From Planctomycetota bacterium (GTDB lineage: Bacteria > Planctomycetota > OFTM77), in the NCBI GenBank assembly GCA_029260795.1, contig JAJDCO010000087.1, forward strand, positions 81,926-145,925: a stretch of DNA of 64,000 bases, written 5' to 3'. Below, one piece after another: positions 43,028-51,894 of this stretch; position 1 is the stretch's first letter; each line of letters opens with the position of its first letter. The notes under the pieces are model-generated. The model saw only the letters and a list, made by a program, of their open reading frames with translations. It was not told where the DNA came from and did not search any database. The position numbers were made by a program, and so were the translations under genes.

Positions 43028-44001
43028 GACTTGCCCTCCACCTTCTCGTCGATCACTTGCAAGAAGACCTGCTCGAGCGTGAGTCGCTTCTTGCTCAGAG
43101 CGCGCAATCCGATTCCGCGGCTGCGGAGCAGATCGACGACGCCGTCGATGTCGTCCTCGCGGGCGATCTGGACCTCGAGCTCGGTGCCCGTGACGTTGAC
43201 CTCGACCACGAGCTCGCGGACGGCGGCCACGGTTGCCTCGTCGGGCTCGGGCTGGGTCGTCAGCGAGAACATGCCTTCGCTGCGCGTCAGCTCGGAGGTC
43301 GCCCCGCAGCGAACCAGCGTGCCCCGATGCAAGATCCCGACTCGGTCGCAGACCTGCTCGACCTCGCTGAGGAGGTGCGAGTTCAGGAAGATCGTCTTGC
43401 CTTGTCGCTTCAGTCCCGTCAGGACCTCGCGAATCTCGGCGCGCCCTTTCGGATCGACGCCGTCGGTCGGCTCGTCGAGGAAGATGACCTGTGGGTCATG
43501 GACGAGCGCTTGCGCGAGGCCCAGACGCTGCTTCATGCCCTTCGAGAAGCCCCGGATCTTCTTCTTGCCCGCGTCTGCCAAGCCGACCTGCTCGAGCAGC
43601 TCGCCCGATCGCACTCGGCGCTCGTGCTTGGGCGATCCCGACAGCGCCGCATAGAAGTCCATCATCCCGGCCGCCGTGCGATACTCGGGGAATCGATGGT
43701 CCTCGGGCAGATAGCCGACCGAGGAGCGGGCCTGCGTGTGGCGTGACGACTTGCCCAAGATCGACGTCTCGCCGGTCGTCGGGCGGACGATGTCGAGCAG
43801 GATCTTGACCAGAGTCGTCTTGCCGGCGCCGTTCTGACCCAGGAGCCCGAAGATCTCGCCGTTCGCGATCTCGAGATCGGTCGGTTGCAGCGCGTGGACC
43901 CCGCGCACTCCGCTGCCGTACTGCTTCGAGACTCCGCGGACCGAGATCGCGGAGCCGGTTCCCGTCGTCACCTCGCTGCCTCCCCGAATGCCCACCGACA
44001 C
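43024..44001 (-). CDS. ABC transporter ATP-binding protein (ABC-2 exporter)
   Basis: A 325-residue ATPase of the CcmA/NatA type. Walker A is GQNGAGKTT, the signature FSKGMKQRLGLAQAL and Walker B VIFLDEPTDGVDPKG, with SH-loop NSHLL. The last 80 residues form the accessory domain common in drug- or polysaccharide-export ATPases. Start GTG 44001; other GTG codons close behind (43995) are possible. It is cotranscribed with the permease. The 127 bp upstream to the TPR gene hold no gene. Confidence 0.93.
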   Translation of the reverse strand: MSVGIRGGSEVTTGTGSAISVRGVSKQYGSGVRGVHALQPTDLEIANGEIFGLLGQNGAGKTTLVKILLDIVRPTTGETSILGKSSRHTQARSSVGYLPEDHRFPEYRTAAGMMDFYAALSGSPKHERRVRSGELLEQVGLADAGKKKIRGFSKGMKQRLGLAQALVHDPQVIFLDEPTDGVDPKGRAEIREVLTGLKRQGKTIFLNSHLLSEVEQVCDRVGILHRGTLVRCGATSELTRSEGMFSLTTQPEPDEATVAAVRELVVEVNVTGTELEVQIAREDDIDGVVDLLRSRGIGLRALSKKRLTLEQVFLQVIDEKVEGKS

Positions 44002-44128
44002 CGGATTCGTCGAGGGGCCACGCCTACGGCCCGCGCACCGATCGACGCCCGGTTCATGAACACTCGGTTTACCGCATCAACGCACCATTGTGCACTCCGT
44101 TCTTTGCGGCACCGGGAGGATCCGGCGC

Positions 44129-44659
44129 TCAGTCCGTCGGCGCGAATGCCACCTGATCGAACAGGCGTCGCCAAACGCGCAGCTTCAAATACGGGCGCAA
44201 TCGCTCGCCGGCGGACTCGAAGTCCTCGTCGATCAAGGCCCAGGCAAATCCATCGGCCAGCGGCGGGAGATCTCGTCCCTGCGACTCGGCCAGCTTTCGA
44301 GCCCGCAGGAGCTCGTCGCTCGCCTCGGCCTCGCGGCCCGCCAGAAGATGGCAGAGCGCGAGATAGCCCGTCGCAGCCGGATGATCCGGAGCCAGCTCGC
44401 GAGCCCGGCGCAGCTTGCGAGCTGCCGAGCCGAAGTTGCCCAAGAAGAGCTGGGCGAGGCCGAGATCCTGCAGCCAGATGGCCTCGGCGCCGCGCAGATC
44501 CAAGTAGGCGCGACAGAGCGCCTCGAGGTGAGCGTACTCCCCGGCGTCCCTGAGGCGGCCGCGCAGCCGATCGGCCGCCTCGTTGAATTGGGGATCCTGC
44601 ACGTCGAGGTGGAACCGACGGAGGGTTTTGGTGGCCTTCCGGTTCAGAAGCGCTAGCAT
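44129..44659 (-). CDS. TPR-repeat protein
   Basis: A 176-residue soluble helical protein. Two to three tetratricopeptide repeats can be read: AIWLQDLGLAQLFLGNFGSA, then ARELAPDHPAATGYLALCHL and AEASDELLRARKLAE. These mediate protein-protein contacts. The track ORF begins at 45214 far upstream on the antisense of the ABC exporter; ATG 44659 with GGAG six bases before it is a much better start. Divergent from the MsbA-like gene. No partner can be named. Confidence 0.8.
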   Translation of the reverse strand: MLALLNRKATKTLRRFHLDVQDPQFNEAADRLRGRLRDAGEYAHLEALCRAYLDLRGAEAIWLQDLGLAQLFLGNFGSAARKLRRARELAPDHPAATGYLALCHLLAGREAEASDELLRARKLAESQGRDLPPLADGFAWALIDEDFESAGERLRPYLKLRVWRRLFDQVAFAPTD

Positions 44660-44824
44660 CGCGAACTCCGGCTTCGTCGAGCGAGTTGTCGGGGTGTTGA
44701 TCAGGCTTATCCGGACCGAGTCGCTTTCGGGCATCCTCGACCCACAGAATCGTCGTCGGCCGGAATGGGTGTCCAGTTTGAGCGCCCGTTGAAATCCTCG
44801 CCTTCCCACTCTCGACAGCCCGCC

Positions 44825-46642
44825 ATGTCTGCGCAGCCTCTGCCCCCGGACGTCGACAACGAGCCATCGCCGCCCGCGGAAGAGCAACCCGAGCCGGAGC
44901 GAGTTGCCTGGCCGAACGCTCTCGCTCTCTTTCGCCGTTTGTGGCCGCAGCTGCGGCCCGAGCTGCGGCCCGCCCTGTGGGCGGCCGGTGCAGCGCTCTT
45001 GGCCGTGCCCGCCTCGGTCGCTTCGCCGTTCCTGACGCGCTCGCTGTTCGACGACGTGCTGCCTCAGGGCGACGCACGAGGCATCCTCGTCATCGGCGGC
45101 GCCATGATCGGGTTCACCCTCGTCGGTGGCCTGTTGAGCTACTTCCAGGAGCGGATCGCGATCGGCATTCGAGCGCGGGTGCGACAACGCTTGACCCGTG
45201 GAGTCTTCTCCCACTTGCTGCGCCTACCGCTCCGGTACTTCCACGGCAGCGAGACCGGCTACCTGATGTCGCGCGTGCGCGACGACGTGAACGGCCTCGA
45301 TTCGCTCATGATCGACGAGCTGATGGGAGCCGGTGTCGACGTGCTGCGGGCGGCCGTGTTCTTGAGCCTGCTCTTCTTCGTCGATGTGGGCTTGGCGCTG
45401 TCGGGAGCCACCTTGCTGGCCATCATCTTGGGCTTGGTGTTCGCCGTCTCGCCGGCATTGCGCCGGCGCAGCGAGGTGGCGCGCGAGACCGATGCCAAGA
45501 GCAGTGCCGCGCTGCACGAGTCGATCGCGGGCTTGGCGACCGTGCGCACCGGCGCCCAAGAGGCGAGCGAGCGACGGAGGTTCTTACGGTCGGTACGGAC
45601 CGCCCTCCGGGCGATGGTGCGGCGCGACGTGTTGGGTGCCGTGACCGGAACCGTGTTCAGCTTGGTCGCGAACCTCGGGCTGTACGTGATCCTGGCGGTC
45701 GGTGCCTATCGCATCGCATTCGGCTCGTCGTCGATCGGCAGCCTGATGGCGTTCCTGATGTTCCTCATGCAGCTGATGGGAGCGGCGGGAAGTGTCTTCG
45801 GGCTGGTGCCGGCTCTGCAACAATCGCTGGCGGCTCTGCAGCGGCTGTTCCGCTTACTCGACGAGGAGCCCGAAGAGGACAGCACCGAGCGTCCGCCCGG
45901 CGAGGAGCCGCAGGGGGCCTTCGAGTTTCGCAACGTCTCCTTTCGTTACGAGGACGATGGCGAATGGGCGCTCCGCGGCGTGACGCTCTCGGCTGCTCCC
46001 GGCGAGCTCATCGCATTGGTCGGGCGCAGCGGCGCCGGCAAGACCACGCTCGTCCACTTGCTGCCTCGCCTCTATGACCCGACCGAGGGGGTGATCACGC
46101 TCGACGGTCGCTCGCTTCGGGAGATCCCGCTCGATTGGCTGCGCCGGCGAATCGGCGTCGTGCCGCAGGACATCTTCCTGTTCGACCGAACGGTGCGAGA
46201 GAACCTCCTGTACGCCGTGCCGCACGCCTCGGAGGCGCGCCTGATGGAGGCGGTCCGCGGAGCGCATGCCTGGGACTTCATCGAGCGCTTGCCCAAGGGG
46301 CTGGAGACGCGACTCGGAGAGCGCGGTGTGCGCCTGTCGGGTGGCGAGAAGCAGCGGCTGGCGATCGCAAGAGAGCTACTGCGCGATCCGCCAGTGCTGA
46401 TCCTCGACGAGGCGACCGCCAACCTCGACGCCGAGAGCGAGGCGCTGGTCCGTGAAGCCATGGAGCAGCTTCGCCAAGGTCGGACCTGCTTCGCGATCGC
46501 CCATCGCCTCTCAACGGTGCGAGCCGCCGACCGCATCCTCGTCCTGGACCGCGGAGCCATCGTCGAGTCGGGCACCCACGACGAGCTCCTGGCGCGAGGT
46601 GGGCTCTATCGAGAGCTCCACGATCTCCAATTCGACGAGTGA
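44825..46642 (+). CDS. MsbA/ABCB-like ABC exporter, fused permease and ATPase
   Basis: A 605-residue half-transporter that should work as a homodimer. Residues about 40-345 are the six-helix exporter domain (ALWAAGAALLAVPASVASPF, GETG-like HGSETGYLMSRVRDDV). The ATPase domain (about 370-600) has Walker A VGRSGAGKTT, Q-loop VVPQDIFLFD, signature RLSGGEKQRLAIAREL and Walker B LILDEATANLDAES. Cargo could be lipid, peptide or drug. The start is uncertain: the track uses ATG 44765, 20 codons earlier; neither has a clear ribosome site and the first 45 residues are a low-complexity Pro/Glu tail. Confidence 0.92.
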   Translation: MSAQPLPPDVDNEPSPPAEEQPEPERVAWPNALALFRRLWPQLRPELRPALWAAGAALLAVPASVASPFLTRSLFDDVLPQGDARGILVIGGAMIGFTLVGGLLSYFQERIAIGIRARVRQRLTRGVFSHLLRLPLRYFHGSETGYLMSRVRDDVNGLDSLMIDELMGAGVDVLRAAVFLSLLFFVDVGLALSGATLLAIILGLVFAVSPALRRRSEVARETDAKSSAALHESIAGLATVRTGAQEASERRRFLRSVRTALRAMVRRDVLGAVTGTVFSLVANLGLYVILAVGAYRIAFGSSSIGSLMAFLMFLMQLMGAAGSVFGLVPALQQSLAALQRLFRLLDEEPEEDSTERPPGEEPQGAFEFRNVSFRYEDDGEWALRGVTLSAAPGELIALVGRSGAGKTTLVHLLPRLYDPTEGVITLDGRSLREIPLDWLRRRIGVVPQDIFLFDRTVRENLLYAVPHASEARLMEAVRGAHAWDFIERLPKGLETRLGERGVRLSGGEKQRLAIARELLRDPPVLILDEATANLDAESEALVREAMEQLRQGRTCFAIAHRLSTVRAADRILVLDRGAIVESGTHDELLARGGLYRELHDLQFDE

Positions 46643-46665
46643 CGTTCTCGGTTCAGAGGACGTAA

Positions 46666-46764
46666 GGAACAGAGACCCGAACGGATCTCGTCACGTCGAA
46701 CGTTGAGCTTCAACGCGCCTTGGCAGGCAGTGATGCCTTGTCCTCCCGTCGACGAGAGAGCGGT
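46666..46764 (+). repeat. Dispersed repeat, core GAACAGAGAC family, copy E
   Basis: GGAACAGAGACCCGAACGGA, then CGTCACGTCGAACGTTGA, GATGCCTT and GAGAGAGCGG. Best partner of copy C (20000-20098), with which it aligns across its full length. Confidence 0.7.
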
Positions 46765-46778
46765 CTCGCTCCCGAAGA

Positions 46779-46815
46779 GAAACAGAGACTCGAACGGAGC
46801 TCGTCGAGTCGACCG
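46779..46815 (+). repeat. Dispersed repeat, core GAACAGAGAC family, copy F
   Basis: GAAACAGAGACTCGAACGGA followed by GCTCGTCGAGTCGACC. It follows copy E directly, giving two copies in tandem in the 287-bp gap between the exporter gene and the glycosylase gene. Confidence 0.6.
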
Positions 46816-46929
46816 ATCGAGTGGAGTCGGTCGACGGAGGGCCGTGCGACAGTGTCGGGCCGAAGATGAGAGAGGGTTCTTCCCACGAGCGTTCTTCCCC
46901 TCGAACGCCGTCGCACCAACACCGCCGTC

Positions 46930-47847
46930 TCAAAGCGGCACGCCTTCGTTTTCGTGCCACTCGCGGGTGAGGTCGAGCCAGAGCGCCAGGCCGAGCCAGG
47001 GGCCGAAGGCCCGATAGCGGCGGACGATCGAAGCGTCCTTCTTGGCGCGTCGGGCGCCGTAGAGCTTCGCGAAGCGAGCGCGGCACCACGAGTCGAGCGC
47101 CGGATGCTCGTAGTGGCCGAGCAGCCGTTGCAGCAGGCCGGCCGAGTAGGGACCGATGCCGGGCAGCTCGATCAGATCCCCATACAGCGCCTCCACGTTG
47201 GTCGACTCGTGCCGCCAGGCTTCGGGATCGAGCTCCTTCCGCGCCACGCGGCGCGCCAGCTCGAGAAGATGCGGCGCGCGGTAGCCGCAGCGAATGCGCT
47301 CGCGGAGAAAGGCCTCGTCACAGGCGGCGATGCATTGGGCGCGCGGAAAGGTGCGTCCTCCTCCGGGCACGTCCTCTCCGAGCTCGTCGACGAGCCGCTG
47401 GACCATCTGCTTCGTCAGCGACCACGAGCAGTTCGTCGTGCAGAGCACCTTGACGAGGTCTTCGAAGGCGGTTGGCGAGCGCAGCAATCGGCCGGCTCCT
47501 CGTCGCGCTGCCCAGGCGAGCGCCTCGTCGGCAGTGGCCATCTCGTAGAAGGCGCCGAAGTCCTCGTCGAGACGTAGGCAGGAGCGCACGACCGAGCGGA
47601 GCCGTCGTCGCTGGTCGGTCGACAACGGCTCCGCAGAGAGGCAGGTGCCCGCTAGCTGATGGCCGCGTTTCCACACTCGAACACCGACCGGCCTCTCACC
47701 GAGATCGCACGTCCACGCGAGGCGGCTCCGTTTCGCGTCCCATTCGAAAGGCGGCAGGTCGTACCAGCCGTGACCGAGCGCGGCGAGCCGGAGCTCGAAG
47801 GGCTGCGGGACGCGGAGCGTGAACGAGCAGGCGGTCGTCGACGTCAT
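46930..47847 (-). CDS. HhH-GPD DNA glycosylase (AlkA/OGG-like)
   Basis: A 305-residue base-excision-repair enzyme. The helix-hairpin-helix LIELPGIGPYSAGLLQRLLG is followed 11 residues later by the catalytic Asp in ALDSWC. An N-terminal beta domain (about 1-95) and the segment SPTAFEDLVKVLCTTNCSW, the usual first helix of the glycosylase core, place it in the AlkA/OGG group. It lacks the C-terminal iron-sulfur Cys cluster of MutY/Nth. It removes alkylated or oxidised bases; exact lesion unknown. A small lipoprotein gene lies 18 bp upstream on the same strand. Confidence 0.88.
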   Translation of the reverse strand: MTSTTACSFTLRVPQPFELRLAALGHGWYDLPPFEWDAKRSRLAWTCDLGERPVGVRVWKRGHQLAGTCLSAEPLSTDQRRRLRSVVRSCLRLDEDFGAFYEMATADEALAWAARRGAGRLLRSPTAFEDLVKVLCTTNCSWSLTKQMVQRLVDELGEDVPGGGRTFPRAQCIAACDEAFLRERIRCGYRAPHLLELARRVARKELDPEAWRHESTNVEALYGDLIELPGIGPYSAGLLQRLLGHYEHPALDSWCRARFAKLYGARRAKKDASIVRRYRAFGPWLGLALWLDLTREWHENEGVPL

Positions 47848-47865
47848 GCTCGCCCTCCCGACTCC

Positions 47866-48231
47866 TCAGCGTCCGAAGCGGATGGTCGTCGACGCGTGCG
47901 ACTCGATCGAGAAGTCGTCCACGCCGTAGGGCGACGTCAGGGCCGACTCCAAAGCCTTCATGGCTTCGGCCACGTTCGACCCATCGAACCGTTGCTCCAG
48001 CAGAACGGTCGCGGTCTCGGCGTCGACCTCGAGTGCCTCGACGCCGGCCACGGGCTCGAGCCGAGAGCGAACGGCCTGCGCGCCGGATTCATCGCTCAGG
48101 CCCGAGACGCGGATCACGACCACGAGCTGATCGGCGTCCGGCTCGAGGCTCCCGTCGGACGTCCCGCTCTCCTCAGAGCTGCAAGCCACACTGACGAGCG
48201 CGAGGGCAAGGATCGCAGACAGAGCCTTCAA
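47866..48231 (-). CDS. Small lipoprotein with HMA-like domain lacking the metal cysteines
   Basis: A 121-residue lipoprotein. The signal KALSAILALALVSVAC puts the lipidated Cys at 17. The mature part, LVVVIRVSGLSDESGAQAVR and VEALEVDAETATVLLEQRFD, has the beta-alpha-beta rhythm of heavy-metal-associated domains, but the CxxC metal site is replaced by Asp-Glu-Ser, so it probably does not bind copper. The start is TTG 48231 with GGAGG four bases upstream; the track ORF (to 48468) runs into the next gene. It lies between two minus-strand genes and may be cotranscribed with both. Confidence 0.72.
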   Translation of the reverse strand: MKALSAILALALVSVACSSEESGTSDGSLEPDADQLVVVIRVSGLSDESGAQAVRSRLEPVAGVEALEVDAETATVLLEQRFDGSNVAEAMKALESALTSPYGVDDFSIESHASTTIRFGR

Positions 48232-48235
48232 GGTG

Positions 48236-48240
48236 CCTCC
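48236..48240 (-). promoter_or_regulatory. Ribosome binding site for a TTG-started lipoprotein gene
   Basis: On the minus strand GGAGG is followed by CACC and TTG. The four-base spacing is short, but no other start in frame gives a signal peptide. Confidence 0.5.
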
Positions 48241-48280
48241 CAGGCGTGGGCGCGCCGCCGAGGGCGCACCCGCGAATCGC

Positions 48281-49633
48281 TCATTTGGTCTCCGAGAGGC
48301 AGTACAAACGCTTGTGTCCGCGGAGCAGCAGGTCCGAGCCGATCGCGATCGGCGAGGCGTCGAACTCGTCGTCGAGATGGTTGACCGCGAGCACGTCGAG
48401 CTTGGTCCCGGCGGCGAGAACGACGGTGGCGCCGTCTCGGCCAGTGACGTAGACGCGTCCGGCAGCACCGAGCGGCGACGAGTAGACCTGCGTCAGTGCT
48501 TCGAGGCGCTCGGGGCCGTAGTGCACCTCGCCCGTCTTCGCGTCATGGCAAGAGATCATGCCGCGGAAGTGAGACAGGAAGTAGATTTCGTCTCCGTAGA
48601 GCAGGGGCGAGGGAACGTAGGGCGTGTGCCGATCGAAGGACCAGGAGATGCTCTCGGTCCCCGTGATGTCCCCTTTCGCCTGGCGCGGGTCGATCGCCTG
48701 CAGCATGGTTCCGCGGTAGCCGCTCATCACGTAGACGAGCCCGTGTCCGAACATGGGAGACGGGATGACGTTGGTCGTGAGGCCCGAGCACTTCCAGATC
48801 TCGCGACCGTCGCTGAGATCGTAGGCCCGCGTGAAGGCGGTGGCGGGCACGATCACTTGCACCCGATCGCCGACGGGCAGGATCAACGGCGTGGCCCAGG
48901 ACGTCACCTCGTCGCGCGCCTGACGCCACTGCTCCTCGCCGGTCTGGCGATTGAAGCAAGCGATGAACGAGTCGCCCTCGTGGTCCCAGTTGACGACGAC
49001 GCGATCGCCGTAGACGGCTGGCGAGCTGCCCTCGCCGAACTGGTTGCGCGTCTGCATCCTTCCGAGGTTCTTACTCCAGAGCACCTCGCCATCGAGGTTC
49101 AGGCAATGCAGCCCGCGCGATCCGAAGTTGACGTACAGGCGGTCGTCGATGAGCACCGGCGACGAGGAAGCTTGCGAGGCGGTCGGGTGCCCGCCCTCGT
49201 GGGGTGTCTCGGTCACGATCGTCTTGCGCCAGATCTCCTTGCCAGAAGCGAGGTCGAGGCACATCGCCACGAACTGGTAGGGCTTGGTCGGAGTCGTGTT
49301 CTGCATGCGGCCCTGACCTCGGCCTCGGCCACCGCGCACCAGGCCGGCGGCGCCTTCGGCCGGCTCCTCCTTGGGCTCCTCGGCGTCTTGCGTGTCGGTC
49401 GGCACGGCCGTCATCAAGTAGATGCGTCCGTCGGCGACGACGGGCGTGGAGTGTCCGAGCCCGGGGAGCTCGATCTTCCAGCGCACGTTCTTCGTCTCAC
49501 TCCACTCGAGTGGCGGTCGAGCACCCGGCGCCTCGCCGGTAGCCAAGGGCCCGCGCCAGTGGCGCCAATCGTGCTGCTCGTCTTCGATGACGAGGGGCAG
49601 GAGCAAGGCGGTCGCGAAGAAGGCTGAGAGCAT
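48281..49633 (-). CDS. PQQ-like beta-propeller protein
   Basis: A 450-residue exported protein. The short hydrophobic start MLSAFFATALLLPLVI is a signal peptide. Repeated WxxGxxxW-type blades are typical of PQQ-like propellers: LASGKEIWRKTI, LDGEVLWSKNLG, TGEEQWRQARD and SDGREIWKCSG. DWRHWRGPLATGEAPG and WSETKNVRWKIELPGLGHST near the start are the usual entry motif of this planctomycete family. It resembles BamB and non-quinone PQQ propellers; there is no evidence for a dehydrogenase active site. A Gly/Arg-rich insert (RGGRGRGQGRMQ) interrupts the first blades. GGAG precedes ATG 49633. Confidence 0.88.
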   Translation of the reverse strand: MLSAFFATALLLPLVIEDEQHDWRHWRGPLATGEAPGARPPLEWSETKNVRWKIELPGLGHSTPVVADGRIYLMTAVPTDTQDAEEPKEEPAEGAAGLVRGGRGRGQGRMQNTTPTKPYQFVAMCLDLASGKEIWRKTIVTETPHEGGHPTASQASSSPVLIDDRLYVNFGSRGLHCLNLDGEVLWSKNLGRMQTRNQFGEGSSPAVYGDRVVVNWDHEGDSFIACFNRQTGEEQWRQARDEVTSWATPLILPVGDRVQVIVPATAFTRAYDLSDGREIWKCSGLTTNVIPSPMFGHGLVYVMSGYRGTMLQAIDPRQAKGDITGTESISWSFDRHTPYVPSPLLYGDEIYFLSHFRGMISCHDAKTGEVHYGPERLEALTQVYSSPLGAAGRVYVTGRDGATVVLAAGTKLDVLAVNHLDDEFDASPIAIGSDLLLRGHKRLYCLSETK

Positions 49634-49806
49634 CGGGAGTCTCCCGTTCGTCGGTTTGCGTAGGGGTGGACCTCGGGGCGTCGGCAGTCCAATGGGTCAA
49701 CCGCGCAAGAATGGCAAGGTCGCGCGCTTCCTGCAATGCGCTGCGACGACTTCGGCGTTCACTGGAGAGTCGAAAGGCCGGATCGCGTGCTCGGTCTCCT
49801 GGGTGG

Positions 49807-50553
49807 TCAGCCTTCCCGCTGCACTCGAGAGCCGGGCACGACGTCGAGCTGGCCGTCGTCGAGAAAACGCACGAAGCACTTGCGGCCGTCGTCGTAGTCA
49901 CGCGCGTCGACGATCAGCTCGGCCGGGCGTCCGAAGGCGGTGCACCTTCGTCCATCAGCCTCGTCGAGGCCGCGCCAGTTGCGGATGAAGGGATTGCTCT
50001 CCCACTCTTCACCGATGGTGGTGTCGTCCATGTGCCCCGGATGCACGATGGTCTCGGCCGGCAGCTTCATCAGCACCTCGAGGATCGAGTGCCGCAGGTC
50101 TTCGAAGGTCGTATGGCCCGGGCCGCGCGTGCCGCCAACGCTGCCGCGAAACAGCGTGTCACCCGTGAACACGCGCTCGTCGTTCACGACGAACCCGAGC
50201 TGGCCGAGGGTGTGACCCGGGATGTGCAGCGCGCGAATCTCCAGGCCACCGCTGCTCAGCGTGTCGCCGTCCTCGAGCTCGACGTCGAGCTCACCGAACA
50301 AGGATCGCTCCCGCGGATGGCCACCGATCTGGCACCCGTAGCGGCGTTGGTAGTCGCCGTTGTGGGCGATGTGGTCGTAGTGATGGTGCGTGCAGAGCAC
50401 GTGCGTCAGCGTCAAATCGTGCGCTTCGATCTGCGCGGCGATCGGCTCCAGGGGGCCGCCCGAGTCGATCATCACGGCCGGGCCACCCGGGCGGTCTGCC
50501 AACAGAAAGGTGTTTGAGAGCCAACCCGGATGACGTGATGAAGTGATGATCAT
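49807..50553 (-). CDS. Metallo-beta-lactamase-fold hydrolase, glyoxalase II-like
   Basis: A 248-residue MBL-fold enzyme. The zinc motif is THHHYDH (residues 55-61); further ligands are in HIPGHTLG, FTGDTLF and VHPGHMDDTT. This set fits glyoxalase II-like thioester hydrolases. An arginine-rich extension of about 50 residues at the C-terminus (DGRKCFVRFLDDGQ) is unusual for the family. The gene lies only eight bases after the alcohol dehydrogenase gene, so they form an operon. In many bacteria a thiol-dependent formaldehyde dehydrogenase is paired with an esterase; this enzyme may fill that place (inference). Confidence 0.9.
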   Translation of the reverse strand: MIITSSRHPGWLSNTFLLADRPGGPAVMIDSGGPLEPIAAQIEAHDLTLTHVLCTHHHYDHIAHNGDYQRRYGCQIGGHPRERSLFGELDVELEDGDTLSSGGLEIRALHIPGHTLGQLGFVVNDERVFTGDTLFRGSVGGTRGPGHTTFEDLRHSILEVLMKLPAETIVHPGHMDDTTIGEEWESNPFIRNWRGLDEADGRRCTAFGRPAELIVDARDYDDGRKCFVRFLDDGQLDVVPGSRVQREG

Positions 50554-50560
50554 AGCGGGC

Positions 50561-51664
50561 TCAAAACTGGATCACCGAGCGGATGCCGTCTTGCTTCTTC
50601 ATCAGCTCGAAGGCGTCGTTGACGTCGTCCAGAGGCATGCGATGCGAGACGAATCCGTCCAGGTCGAGCTTGCCCTGCACGTACATGTCGACGAGCTGCG
50701 GCACGTGGGTACGGCCCTTGGCGCCACCAAAGCTTCCCCCTTGCACCGTGCGTCCCGTGATCAGGAAGCGGGGAATGATCTCCAGCTTCTCGCCTTTGCC
50801 AGCCACTCCGAGCATCGTGCAGAGACCCCAGCCCATGCGGGCTGCCTCGACCGCTTGCCCCATCACGTCGACGCGTCCCGTCGCTTCGAACGTGTAGTCG
50901 GCGCCGAAGCCTTCGGTCAGGTCGAGGATCTGCTGCACCGGATCCTCGCTCGCCAGCAGCGTGTGCGTGGCGCCGTACTTCTTGGCCAGCTCGAGGCGCT
51001 GCGGAGACAGATCGACCGCGATGATGCGCTCGGCCCCTTGGAGCTTGCAGCCCAGCAGTGCGCCGAGACCGACCATGCCGGCACCGAACACGGCGCAGGT
51101 CGAGCCCTTCTGGACCTCCGCCTTCCACAGCGCCGCAGCGATTCCGGTCGTGGGGCCGCAGGCGAGGAGGCAGGTGGCTTCGAAGGATGCACTCGGGTCG
51201 ATCTTCGCCAGTGCGATCTCGGGCATCACCGTGTACTCGGCGAAGGTGCTCGTGCCCATGAAGTGGCGAATCGGCTCGCCGTTGCGTGACAGCCGCGGCG
51301 TGCCGTCGGGCAGGAATCCCTTGCCCTGCTGCTCGCGGATCTTCAGGCAGATGTTCGTCTTGCCGCTTCGACAGTGAATGCACTCGCCGCACTCGGGCGA
51401 GAACAGCGTCACGACGTGGTCGCCGACCTTCACCGACGTCACGCCGGTCCCGACCTCCTCGACCACGCCCGCGCCCTCATGGCCGAGCACGCACGGGGCA
51501 TAGCCGCTTGGATCCGCGCCGCTGGCGGTGTAGAGGTCCGTGTGACAGACGCCGCACGCCTTGACCTTCACCAGCACCTCGCCGGCCTTCGGCGGCGCGA
51601 TGTCGAGATCCTGGACGATGAGGGGCTCTCCGAACTTCTCCAGCACGGCAGCGCGCATCTCCAT
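50561..51664 (-). CDS. Zinc-dependent alcohol dehydrogenase, class III-like
   Basis: A 367-residue medium-chain dehydrogenase. Catalytic zinc ligands are Cys40 and His62 (ACGVCHTD, LGHEGAGVVE); the structural zinc Cys lie at 92, 95, 98 and 106 (CGECIHCRSGKTNIC). The Rossmann fingerprint is FGAGMVGLGALLG. HFMGTSTFAEYTV is typical of class III (S-hydroxymethyl-thiol/formaldehyde) enzymes. With the glyoxalase II-like neighbour it suggests thiol-linked aldehyde detoxification. The track starts at 51742; ATG 51664 with GGAG upstream begins the conserved core. NAD is the likely cofactor. Confidence 0.93.
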   Translation of the reverse strand: MEMRAAVLEKFGEPLIVQDLDIAPPKAGEVLVKVKACGVCHTDLYTASGADPSGYAPCVLGHEGAGVVEEVGTGVTSVKVGDHVVTLFSPECGECIHCRSGKTNICLKIREQQGKGFLPDGTPRLSRNGEPIRHFMGTSTFAEYTVMPEIALAKIDPSASFEATCLLACGPTTGIAAALWKAEVQKGSTCAVFGAGMVGLGALLGCKLQGAERIIAVDLSPQRLELAKKYGATHTLLASEDPVQQILDLTEGFGADYTFEATGRVDVMGQAVEAARMGWGLCTMLGVAGKGEKLEIIPRFLITGRTVQGGSFGGAKGRTHVPQLVDMYVQGKLDLDGFVSHRMPLDDVNDAFELMKKQDGIRSVIQF

Positions 51665-51815
51665 GAGGCGGTCTCCGGGAATCCGCTGCGGCGAATCAAT
51701 TTGTTTCGGGCTGCAGTATAGCCAGGTGTGCCCCGAGACCAACAGGCACGCGCCCGGACATCGCGGTCGCGGGGGCTCGGTGCAAACCCGCCTGGTCGGC
51801 GCCGAGGCATTGCCC

Positions 51816-51821
51816 TATAAA
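51816..51821 (+). promoter_or_regulatory. Candidate -10 hexamer for the radical SAM gene
   Basis: TATAAA stands out in a very GC-rich divergent gap of 230 bp, 79 bp before the ATG at 51895. No good -35 hexamer is seen at standard spacing, so this is weak. Confidence 0.3.
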
Positions 51822-51894
51822 GGGCGGCGCTCGTCGAGCCGCGCGGCCCGGATCGACGGACTTCGTGCTCGGCCGCTCGCCAGAGTGCCCGCTC

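Noticed and set aside
44002-44128. Possible tRNA or small RNA gene in the gap
   Set aside because: No acceptor stem, T-loop GGTTCRA consensus or terminator could be found; a search of other gaps by eye also gave no tRNA.
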